DNA from: Proteromonas lacertae
Taxonomy: Eukaryota; Sar; Bigyra; Opalinata; Proteromonadidae
Assembly: GCA_002245135.1 (NCBI GenBank)
Contig: NGBS01000305.1
Location: 124,001-188,000, forward strand
Reading direction: 5' to 3'
DNA: 64,000 nt
Below, in pieces: positions 23,477 to 34,800 of the stretch. The notes under the pieces are model-generated. The model was not told the origin of the DNA and searched no databases. It worked only from the letters and a program-made list of their open reading frames with translations. Position 1 is the stretch's first letter. Every line of letters begins with the position of its first letter. The translations under genes were made by a program, and so were the position numbers.

Positions 23477-24874
23477 TTATCTAAAAATCAAATCAGCTTC
23501 ACTAATATACAAATCACTTTCATTAACCCTTACTACTATCTATAAATACAATACATAACAATATATATTATATACTCTTAATATCCAATTCTCATATTCA
23601 ATTACACCAATCAATCTTTCACTCATTCCATCCATTGATGATTCATAATAACCTCTATTACCAACAAACTTCATTCCATGAGATATGTAAGTCAATAAAG
23701 CATTAGAATAACCAGATATTACAATAAAATCAATTAAGGTGTAATTTCTTATTCTTCCTCTTTCTAATGAACTTTGATAAGTGAAATTTAGTTTATTTCT
23801 CATATCTGAATAATCATATCCATCTTCAATTAATGACATTCTATAAACACCTCCTTCTCTTATAAACTTTTTAGAAGGCATGATGATATGATAATAGACA
23901 TTTTTAGCAGTTCTCATGGTTAATGTTACATCAAATAAATCATTTTGAATTGCTAATACAAGTGGATGTGGAATTTCCTATTTAAATAAAAACAATGAAA
24001 TGAATTAAAACAAATATACAATTACTGCTGGATCAAATGTCTTTATAATATCAAGATAATTAATAACAAACAAACAATAACATATTACATCAGGTTCATA
24101 TAATCCATACAACCCATATGAATTAGGATGTGAATAAAATGGCAATTCATAAAATGATCTAAATCCTCAAATAAATAATAGAAAATTAATACGTTACAGG
24201 ATTTTCTGGATCATATACTGGAAATGATTTTAAATTTTGATGTGTTCTAGTGAATATTGCTAATTCATAACTTGTCTGAAAATAATCACTTGATAATATT
24301 AATGTTATTTTGTAAAGTGATCTTAAATTAAATGGTTCAATTGGTAACATTAATTTGAATTGCTATAGATGTATATATACATTGATTATACTAGTGATTC
24401 TTCATTAAATATTGGTGTAGTTATATGATATCTATCACTATTCACAAAAAAATGAAAGGCTAAGTCAAATCTTTCGATAATCTTCTTGTATCTTGCATAA
24501 GCATCAAAAGTGAATATATCACTCACCTTTTTCTTTTTCTTTATCATCTTCTTATGGAAATAATTATATAGAGCAGCTTTAGGATTAGCATATCTCTGAT
24601 TTATTTGATTTTTCACTAATAAACTCCTCCCTAAATAGAATTACATATGAAATTACTTACATGTATAATCAGAGAATACACAAGATTTAGAAGCTGAGAA
24701 TACGTAACAGACGTTGTTTAATGCCTAGATCTTAATATTTTGAAGTCATACTTTCTTATCTAGGAAATCGAAGATTGTTTCTATAACAAGAGCAGGTAGA
24801 TTATTTAATTGAGGAACTATACGCGGTGGTTGTGTCTGTTTTTTCTTTACTAAGCTTGGCTTGAATCTTCTCAT
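23477..24874 (-). CDS. F-box protein
   Basis: ATG at 24874: MRRFKPSLVKKKQ. An F-box spans the first two introns: LNNLPALVIETIFDFLDKK, then ALNNVCYVFSASKSCVFSDY, then TWRSLLVKN. The splices are short (27 and 30 nt) and keep the frame. Later exons (DLAFHFFVNSDRYHITTP and NYTLIDFIVISGYSN among others) are beta-rich without a family I recognise. The last exon, after a 36-nt intron, ends SDLYISEADLIFR and a stop at 23477. F-box proteins bring substrates to SCF ubiquitin ligases; the substrate is unknown. Confidence 0.7.
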
Positions 24875-24964
24875 CTTTTAAAACCAGTTATCTCAGTAAC
24901 TATTAATTAGCAACATACAGAAACACAGAAAAATATCAATGTTATATAAACTATGTTATTAAAT

Positions 24965-25855
24965 TTATTTATTTGTCCCTCTAGCATATTGTATAGAAAT
25001 TGTATGTCCTGTTTTTATATCAAATATATATCCATTCAATCCATTCAAAGCTTTAGTCGAATTATACTCATTGTCAAAATCTACAAAACATAAGTAAAAT
25101 TTCTTATCATTTGATTCTTTTGGAATTAACCTAACACGTATAAAACCTGGATATGGTCTGAATATATCTATTTTTATAAGAATTAATACATTGTGTTGTA
25201 TAGAAAATGAGTGTGAAAAAAAATAGAAAAGTAATAGAAATACGTGAGACTTCTCTTTCATTAGCATCCGTTGGAATATTTTCGACATAGAGAGTTTTAC
25301 GAGCGTTTGGAGGAAGCATATAAGAAGGCTATAGATAGATAAGAATAGAGAATTAGAAAAAGTATTAAGAATAGTTAAAAATAAAAGTCATATATATATA
25401 ATATATTCATACCTGAGGTGGCATGTAGGAATATGCATTCATATCATAGTTAGGGAATGGTTGTGGAGGTCTTTGATTGACTGGTTGTGATAAACCTGCA
25501 GCTGATGCAGATCTCTTCTTTTGTTGATGTAATGAAGCTGATACATAAAGTTAAGAAATGTTTATTATAACAGATATGTTTGTTTAAAGGATATAGATTA
25601 CTGAAGAGGATTCTGGATCTAATTTTTTACCTGATATTTCATCTTGTGCTTTTAATACCAAGTCTTCTGTTTTGAAATCAGCAAAGGCAATATTTCTATA
25701 ATTAAATAAAATAATGAATACCTTCCCATTTTATCTTTTCTTAATCGTACCTCAATGTATCCTTCTAAATCTCGAAGAAAGTTGTGTAACTTTTCTTCTG
25801 TTACATCTGAATCCAAACCGCAAATATATAAAGTGTGTTGATCTCTACGTGACAT
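24965..25855 (-). CDS. RNA-binding protein with two RRM domains
   Basis: The ATG at 25855 opens MSRRDQHTLYICGLDSDVTE, an RNP2-type strand, and goes on HNFLRDLEGYIEVRLRKD. An intron separates NIAFADFKTED (RNP1). A short linker rich in P, Q and N precedes the second RRM: ARKTLYVENIPTDANEREVS. After an intron of about 100 nt come FRPYPGFIRVRLIPKES, YLCFVDFDNEYNSTKALNG and LNGYIFDIKTGH. The second RRM resembles the RBPMS/U1A-like class. Stop at 24965. Role in RNA processing is inferred. Its start lies about 125 bp from that of the Cys-rich gene on the other strand. Confidence 0.8.
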
Positions 25856-25980
25856 TAATTATTTCACTCAATAAACTAAAAGATTATTTACTGCTCAAGA
25901 GAAAAAGAGAAGATTATTTTTTGAAAAGCTTGATTACTCAAACATATTTTATTTTTTAAATCCGTTGATCTGGTTATAGA

Positions 25981-28900
25981 ATGAGATTCATAATTTTATA
26001 TTTTTACATATTTAGTCTCTATATATGCATATAGTATTAAATAGTATAATTATATGTGAATAGATTCTCAATCAATAAACACCTGTTCTACTGGCAGTTA
26101 TAAAGTGGAAAATGAACCATTCAATGAATGTTCTGGATATAGGACATGTGAACCAGGATATTATTGTGAAAATGAAATTAAGAAAACCTTGTCCTAGGTG
26201 CAACATATGGATTAACATCAGCATTAGATAATCCAAAATGTTCGGGAATATGTCCTGAGGGTTATTATTGCCCAGAAGGAACAGTTGATCCATTCTCTAA
26301 TCCTTGTGGTTCATCAAGCTATTATTGTCCAAAAGGTTCAAGTGCACCTATCAAAATATCATTAGGTTATTATGGAATAGGTAACTCAACTACAACCTTC
26401 TCATCACAAGAAATATGTCCAGAAGGATCCTATTGTATGGATGGAATGAAATCATTATGTCCTGGTGGTACTTATGGTGATAAAAGAGGTTTATCTTCTC
26501 CGTTATGCAGTGGAATATGTCCAGAAGGATATTATTGTGATGTTGGTACAAAATATTCAAATGAAAATGTTTGTGGTGATAGTAATGTGTATTGTCCAAA
26601 AGGAAGTATTAGACCATTGCCAATGTATATATATATATATATTTATTTATTTATAATAATAATTTATTATATTTAGTGAAAAAGGATATTATGGATATGG
26701 TGGAAAAGATGAAAAACATCAAACAAACAAAGCAATTTGTCCAATTGGTTATTACTGTATAAATGGTGTAAAATATATATGTCCAAGTGGAAAATATAAT
26801 GATAAAGAAGGTTCCGTTGAATGTAGTGGAGATTGTGAAGCTGGATATTACTGTCCTGAAGGCAGTATAATAAATACAATGAATAAATGTGGAAATAATA
26901 CAGTTTATTGTCCAAAATCATCATCTTATCCACTAAACGTTAAACCTGGTTATTATACATATGGAAATGACGAATATACACGTAGTAATGAAAGAATATG
27001 TAGTAAAGGTTATTATTGTATTGATGGTCGAAGTATAGAATGTCCAATTGGTTATTATGGAAATGAAGAAGGATTATCTTCACCATATTGTAGTGGAAAA
27101 TGCCCAGAAGGATATATATGTAATACAACAGCTACAATTAATCCAATAGAATGTGGTTATAGTTTTGATGAGAATATGAATGAAATGATTGGAGAGAATA
27201 GAGGATATTGTCCATCAGGAAGTTGTATAATTTATAATTATATTTAAATTAATATTCTTAAATAGTTAAACATATTGTAGCTGAACCTGGTTATTATACA
27301 GTTGGTGGTGATTCAATGACTCGATCAGATGTTCGACTATGTGAAGAAGGTCACTACTGTATCAATGGTACTAAATACATATGTCCAAAAGGTAGTTATG
27401 GCTTGACTAGAGGTTTGTCTTCAAGAAATTGTAGTGGATTATGTTCTAAAGGATATTATTGTCCTGATGATGGTTCAGTATTTAATAACAGTATAGAATG
27501 TGGAAGAAGTAATTTATACTGTCCATATGATGGAATGATAAAGCCAATGGAAATAATGAAAGGATATTATGGTTATGGAGGGAATAATGTAGCAACTAAA
27601 ACTAATATATCAATATGTCCATTAGGTTATTATTGTATAAATGGTGATAAATATATATGTCCAAGTGGTAGATATGGTAATGAAAGTGGCTTATATACTA
27701 AAGAATGTAGTGGTATTTGTCCAAGTGGATATTATTGTCCAGAAGGTACAATAATTCCATTAAAATGTAATGATGTTAATAAATATTGCCCAGAAGGTTC
27801 TATTCTTCCATTAGATGTACCAATTGGATATTATAGTAAGAATACATACAATGATAAAGAATGGGATTGTGATATAAAGAGAAACGATAACTCTTCGAAT
27901 TGTGGTGATTTTAGTATAAGAGATTCAATAGAACAATGTGAAGTTGGTCATTATTGTATAGATGGTATTAGATATTTATGTTTTGGAGGTTATTATGGCA
28001 ATTCAAAAGGATTAATCAACGGTGAATGTAGTGGATTATGTAAAGAAGGATATTATTGTTTAAATGGAAGTATAGTGAATAATGAATATAAATGTGGAAA
28101 TGTGAATTTATATTGTCCTTCAGGTAGTTCTAGACCATTAACAGTTCCAGTTGGAAGTTATAGTGATGAATTAGAAGATGAATTATTGAAGAGTAAATAT
28201 TATAACTGTGAACCAGGTTATTATTGTAAAAATGGATTAAGATATAAGTGTAAAAGAGGTTATTATGGAGATGGATATAATGAAAGTGTGAGTAGTTGTA
28301 GTGGAAGTTGCCATAGTGGATATTATTGCAATGAAGGTTCAACAAATAGCGAAGAAAATGAATGTGGAGATGAATCATTATACTGTCCAAGTGGTAGTTA
28401 TATCCCATTGAAAATCCCAGCTGGTTATTATGGAGTTGGAAATAGTAAAACAACTCAATATACATATAAAATATGCGAGAAAGGCCATTGGTGTGTAAAC
28501 GGAAGAAAATCTATTTGTGAAAGTGGTCGATATGGAAATGCTACTGGTTTAAGTGATCAAAAATGTAGTGGTTTATGTCCAGCTGGTTATTATTGTTTAA
28601 ATGGAACAATTGATGATTTTATAAGATGTGGAAGTATTGAATATTATTGTCCAGAAGGAAGTAGTAATAGATTGAAATGTGGAAGTGGATATTATACAGT
28701 AAATGTTAATTCAAACTTATTAAATACAAGTGATAGTAATAGTGCAACTACTGTTGGGGATAGTAGTAGTTCAATAGATGGTGAAGATTATGATGAATAT
28801 GAAGAGATAAGAGATGAAATAAGAATATGTGAAAAAGGCAATTATTGTTTTGGAGGTAAAAAATATAAATGTGAAAGTGGTAGATATGGAAATGAAAATG

Positions 28901-29100
28901 GATTGAGTGATAGTGAATGTAGTGGTTTATGTCCTGCAGGTTATTATTGTCCTGAAGAAACGAATGAGCCAATTAAATGTGCTAATAATAGTTATAGTTC
29001 AATTGGTTCTTCTAGTTGTATAAGATGTGAGGTAGGAGATGTAATGGAAGGTTCAATGTTATGTCAAGATAGTGAAATTTGTTGTTATAATCGAGTTTGA
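25981..29100 (+). CDS. Secreted GCC2/GCC3 (ephrin-receptor-like) cysteine-rich repeat protein
   Basis: The likely start at 25981 (MRFIILYFYIF) gives a hydrophobic leader once two 20-nt introns are removed; that splice model is a guess. About a dozen repeats of roughly 80 residues follow, each with C-S-G-x-C-x-x-G-Y-Y-C, C-P-x-G-S and G-Y-Y-x-x-G signatures: for example CSGICPEGYYCPEG, CSGLCPAGYYCLNGT, CPEGSILPLDVPIGYYSKN. This is the Cys-rich repeat found in GCC2/GCC3 and ephrin-receptor-like proteins of many protists. Short introns lie near 26625 and 27228. Reading the first repeat needs frame changes near 26185-26200. The 594-residue last exon is intact. It ends with CCYNRV and no transmembrane helix, so it is probably secreted or matrix-bound. 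Confidence 0.8.
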
Positions 29101-29352
29101 TATATTTTGTAATAAATATTAACTTAACTTAAATAATTAATAGTAATATTTAATAATTGTTGAATTAGAGTGTAATAAATACAATTACATTAAGATAAAA
29201 GAGAATTAAAAATTGTGTTTGAGAAAAGCTTGAATAGTGAGTTTTACTTATTACAAATATACAGGCTAAATAACAATTTCAAAAAATAAATAAAAAATAA
29301 TTCAAATAAAATTACATTAAAAGAATCGATAAAGAAGAGCATTGATCAAAAA

Positions 29353-31280
29353 ATGAAAGATTACTCACTAGGAGAAGAAGTAGAGGTTTATATTGTATAT
29401 GAAGGAAGAGGAGAATGGATAAAAACAAAAATTCATGATTATGATTGTGAGAAAGATGAATTTGGTTGTTTTATAAGATTTGGTGTAAAAGCTGATAAAA
29501 TGAGAAAATTGGATAATGATAGAAAAAGAAAAGTAATAAAACATGAAAATTATTATCCAACTCTAACACGAGATTATGTTGATAAAGAAATAGGAGAATG
29601 GAATAAAAGAATATAAAATAAAATATATTGATGAAAGAGATGGTCCAACTGTAAGAATAGTAAGTGAAGATAAAATAGAAGAGGTGTATATAGAATCACA
29701 ACCATTTGATGATGAAGCAAAAGAAGAAGAAAAGAATGAAGATATTATAGAATATTTTATAGGAGAAGAAGTGGAAGTTTTATTGATGTTTAAAGGAAAA
29801 GAACAATGGATTAAAGCTGTTGTAAATGAATATGATAATGAAAAGAATGAATTTAGTTTGAAAATTGGAAGTGTGATAAGATATGGAATAAAACCAGAAA
29901 ATGTGAGAAAATTAACAGAGAAGAGAAAGAAAAGAACAAAAGAAGAAGAGAAAAAAGAAGAAGAGGAGAAAAATATGAACAACAAGAAAAGCATTTGTAT
30001 CAATTAGGACAAGAAGTAGAGGTGAATATAAATTTTGCATGGAGAGATAAAAAAGAAAATAGGAAAAATAAAAAGTTGTAATTATGAAAGTGATGATTAT
30101 TATATAATATTTGATGATTGTACTCGTTCTATTAAATCTGAAGATATAATGAGAAGAATTGTTCAACAATTATATAAAATCAATGAAGAAGTTGAAGTTT
30201 ATATGAATTACATAGGAAAAGAATGGATGGAGAGAAAGCAAAAGTAAAAGATTTCAATTCAGAAAAAGATGAATATTTATTAGAATATGGCAGTAATAAC
30301 TCCAAATGTTTCCCTTCAAATCTGATAAGAAAAATGAGTAATGATGTAAAATATTATGTTAAAGAAGAAGTAGAAGTAAATATAAAAGATAATACAAATC
30401 CAGAATGGATAAAAACAAAAATTGTGGGTTGGGATACTGTAAAGAATGAATATAAAGTGTTGTTGAATGGAAGAATGGAATCTGTAGGAAAAGATAGAAT
30501 AAGAAAAATAGTAAAGGAAGAAGTAGAAATATACAAAGAAGGTGAATTAGTAGAAGCAAATATATTTGGAGTATGGAAGAAAGTTAAAATAATTAAATAT
30601 GATGAGAGAATGAAATGAGTATTTATGTTAGCTATTATCAACAATCAAAATACATTTAGTCAAAGCCAGAGAATATAAGAAGAATAAAAAGTAAATATAA
30701 AATAGGAGATGTGGTTGTAATGAGAAATAGATATGATTGGATTCCAGGAATAATAAAGAGTATAGATAAAGAAAACAACAAGTATATTTTAATATAATAT
30801 ATATTTTATATTTAGATATGAAATATGTGTAGAAAGTGAAAAGAAAAGATATGTTGATGTAAAAGAAGAAGATATAAGATGTATATTATGGTAATTGGTG
30901 AAAAAGTTAAAGTGTATGTAACAAAGAATGGAAAAGCTGAATTGGTTGGAAGGAAGAATAACACATTATTATTCAAACGAGAATTCATATAAAATACAAT
31001 CTACTAGATTGCTGGATAGAATTTTGCTGAATAAAATAAAACCAATTGTATATTTTATTATCATTATCATATGAATAGAATAAAGAAGATCATCATGATA
31101 TTAAAGAAGATAAAACATGTCAATATTACTCTGACTTATCAAAAACAGGATATTATACAGCCAATTTATTAAAATTTCACAAATATGAAGATGGAAGAAG
31201 AGAATATGAAATAAGATATTTAAATAAAGACAACTATGAGACTAAAACTGTAGATATATCAAAAATTAAAATTACAGTGT
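29353..31280 (+). pseudogene. Relic of the Tudor/Agenet repeat half of the Hsp110 fusion family
   Basis: A chain of SH3-like repeat units in shifting frames: GEEVEVYIVYEGRGEWIKTK, then GEEVEVLLMFKGKEQWIKAV, NEEVEVYMNYIGKEWM, KEEVEVNIKDNTNPEWIKTK, IGDVVVMRNRYDWIPGIIKS. The second unit closely matches the last repeat of copy C (DEEVEVFVKFKGKEQWKKAI, with RYNIHAKVVREI against RYGIKPENVRKL). The frame changes at about 29595, 29970, 30040 and 30225, then again near 30610, and an in-frame TAG follows near 30655. A small intron is still visible near 30785. No Hsp70-type part is present. The strand is opposite to the array. This looks like a decayed, partial, inverted copy, though some breaks may be consensus errors. 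Confidence 0.65.
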
Positions 31281-31345
31281 AAATCTAAAATATAATATCC
31301 CTTTTCTGTTGTCTTAACGTAAATTCAACAAAAAAAATTACAACA

Positions 31346-31747
31346 CTAATTATGAATCATTTTCTTTAAGTTCTTTGCTAATTGACCTTCTACTTCAGTT
31401 TTACTCATCAATCTTCTCATTCTCTTTCTTGTAAATGGACCAGCGTGATGTCTTCTACCAGCTTGTGTTCTTAATACTTCTCCATTTGGACGAACAGTGA
31501 TTCTCTTTGCTACTGCTTTTTTAGTCTTCAATCCAGTTCCAAAAAATCTTAACTATATTTTTTATAATATTTTTAAAAAATACGAACATTGTATTAACAC
31601 AAAAAGAAGAAAACGGTCTAATGTTGATATTTTGAGTGAAAATTGGTTTTATTCCATAAAAAACACTTGGAATTGGTTTTATAAAATATCTATTATATAT
31701 TCAAATGAATGGCTATACTGATATGAACGAAAAAAGGTGGCAAACAT
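31346..31747 (-). CDS. MRPL35: Mitochondrial ribosomal protein bL35m
   Basis: Three exons with introns of 29 and about 31 nt, all in one frame from the ATG at 31747. The leader MFATFFRSYQYFIKPIPSVF and the following FTQNINIRPFSSFCVN are basic, aromatic and free of acidic residues, as in a mitochondrial presequence. The core has the bacterial L35 pattern: GLKTKKAVAKRITVRPNGE, then GRRHHAGPFTRKRMRRLMSK. The stop is at 31346. The leader and introns rule out bacterial contamination. The protein is part of the large mitoribosomal subunit, so the organism keeps mitochondrial translation. Confidence 0.9.
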
Positions 31748-31868
31748 GTTTGATTTGATTTTCATTTTGAATTTTTAATCTACATTCTTATAAAATTCAA
31801 CAAAAAAACATTATCAAATGAATTGTATGCTAATAATAATATGATGTCAAAGAAATCAAATCATTATT

Positions 31869-34800
31869 TTAAAATTTCACTGCTTTTTCATACATTTCTT
31901 CTATTCTTCTGATATTTCTGGATGAAATACTACGTATAGTTGCACTTCCACTCTGAAGATCATAGCAATCATTACTTTCACTGTATGATAATATTTTCAC
32001 TCTTTTCCATTCTTCTTTTCCTGTTGCTCCAATTTTTGCTTCAACTTCTAATCCATTCTGAAAAATACCACTTTCAAGTTGATTTTCATTCACATTAACA
32101 TCATAATTAACATTTCCTTCTTTTTCATATCTTATAATATATAATAATTCATCATAAATTGAATGAACTATTCCTTTACATTTTATACCATCTTTGTTAT
32201 AAAACACTTTATCACCTATCTTATACTCTCCTTTTCCTTCTTCTATCAACTCAATCTCATTATCTGGAACATGATAATAGATGATATTATTATTACTTAA
32301 ATCATACATATCATAAGTGTAATCAAATCCATGAATTAATTTCACTTTCATCTTTTTATCTAATCCTTTTGTCTTTACAATATCACCAACATTGAATAAC
32401 AATTTCTTATTGACTATTCTTGAGATATAGTAATTTGGAATATTTTTACAATATGTATCATTATCATAAACAATATTATATGTTGTTACATCATCTTTTC
32501 TTACTATTTCATTGATTGTTCCTGTTTGTTTATCTTCATTTATTATTCTTTCACCAACTTCAAATAATTCTGTTGATTCATAATATGGTAATAATTTCTC
32601 ATAAGCAACTGCTTCATAATAATCATTATCATCAAAATATAATGAATAAGTTCCATTTCTATTAATCTCTGTGATTATTCCTCTATAATAAATGCCTTTT
32701 ACATTATCTAATACTCTTGATCCAACAATGAAATTACATTCATTTATTAAGAAGATATTTTCTGGCGAAATATTTGAGATTCTTTGATTTGATTCAATAG
32801 TAAAAAATCCATCATTATCTATTGGTCCAACTTTTCCTTTAATTATCTTTCCAGAATCAACATCAATACAGAAAGATGGTCTATTTGGATATAAATTGTA
32901 AGGTTTCATTAATAATGGTGAAATATTTCTGATGATATGATTATTGGGTAATACAATTTGATATGTCAATTGATTAAATCCAACTACTGTTCCTGGAGTT
33001 ACATAATTTCCTAATTCAACATTCACTTTCTTCAACAAAGCATAAGAATCTGTATGAAGATTTCTTACATTTTCCATATCACATAACATTGTTTTTTCAT
33101 TACCTTTTTCTATTGTTTCTATTTCATAATACTGAGATCTTAATTCTGTAATTCTTCCTTCATACCATTTATTTTCACCAGCTTTTCTGTATATTACATT
33201 ATCTCCAACTTTATACATATCATAAAATGATACTTTTAAAGGTAATGACATTTTTTTATCATATCTTGTTTCTACAATTGCAGTATCTGAATTGAAACTA
33301 TATTGAATAATTACTCCACTTGCAGAATAATCTATAGCTTCTTCTTTTGATTTTAATAAACATAAAACTTTCAGATTTGGAGCAGTTCTTTGAACTTCAA
33401 CAATATCACCAACTTTAAACTTTCTTGAATTATCATTTTCTTCTTTGCTTGGTGTGATAATAGAAGGATGAATTCTTTTAATGATTATTCCTTGATCAGT
33501 TAATACATTGATTAAATCTTTCTCAATAGATATTATACTACACTCAATAACTCCAGAGGATATTGTTACTTTCACTTTATCACCTATATGATAGGTTGTT
33601 CCAAAAATCAATCCAGTTTTTAATTTTACTTCAAGTGTTGTTGTTTTTTCTTCAGCTGATTTTATCAGTTTCTCTTTCACTGTAAAATCATATTCACCAT
33701 TTTCATAACTGATATTGTATGTTTTATTCTTATTAATTGAGTTAATAATTCCTTTTACTAATGTTTGATCATGAGTATCAAGATCAACTGGATGTAGATT
33801 TCTTACAATCTCATTATTACTGTATATAAAAACATCAAATCTATAAGCAAAGAATAAATATATAATCTATTACTATACGTTGCATCTTCATAAACTGTAG
33901 TGATTGTTCCATAACTCATTTTTGATCTAACAAACACAGTATCTCCTAAATCAAATATTGCTGAACCAACTGCATTTCTTGGAGTTCTTGGAGTTTCAGG
34001 TCTCATTTTATTCTATAAATATTAAACTAAACAAGTAACTTAAATACATTAATATCATTTTCAAAAGATGTATATTCAAAGTAATATAAAGGTTCTGGAT
34101 TATCAAGGGATGATCTTTTCTTAAACTTATCAACAATATCTTTAAAATCTCCTTCAAACTTTTGTGTTTTTGATAATGTATCAATTGAACTGACTAATAA
34201 ATTAGCTTTGTAATGAGTATAAACTCTATCTATTTCTTCTAAACATCCAATAAGAATGTTTAAATCCATATCATTAGCTTGGCTATTAAATTCTTCCATC
34301 TTTTCTTCATTTATTGCAACTTTTTCTTTCTTACAAAAACCACTATTTTATTATATATATAAATAAGAACAATATACGCAAATGTTTTAATCTTTTCAAT
34401 CACTTGACTCTTTATACTTTGAGATAAATTGACAAATTGATTTCGCATCATCAATTATCATAGCCAATTCATTCTTAATATTCTCATATTGTGATATACT
34501 CAAGTCATTCTTTGAGTATTTCTCTTTCATTGGAAGATTTGGTTGAAAGTTTGGATGTTTTCCTGTGGTAAATTCACCATAACGATTAACTCTCAAATAT
34601 TTAACTGACATATCTGATAAGTCTATTGGTGCAAAAGTATTACCAACAGCTTCCATTATTCTAACATATTGATAACTAATAATTAAAATAATTAACAAAA
34701 GATATAAATACTATTTTGATTCATATTCATTCTTTGATTTTGATAAGTCAGTAAATTCTTTATTCTTCCTTGCTATTTCTTCTCTCACTTTATCTAAACT

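Noticed and set aside
31346-31747. Bacterial contamination because of the L35-type protein
   Set aside because: Two short introns and a mitochondrial-type leader in frame show it is a nuclear gene.
34027-34299. Separate genes for the helical part and for the repeat part in the Hsp110 array
   Set aside because: In all three copies a GTA...TAG intron joins them in frame, and there is no promoter-sized gap. Kept as a fusion, to be tested with transcripts.
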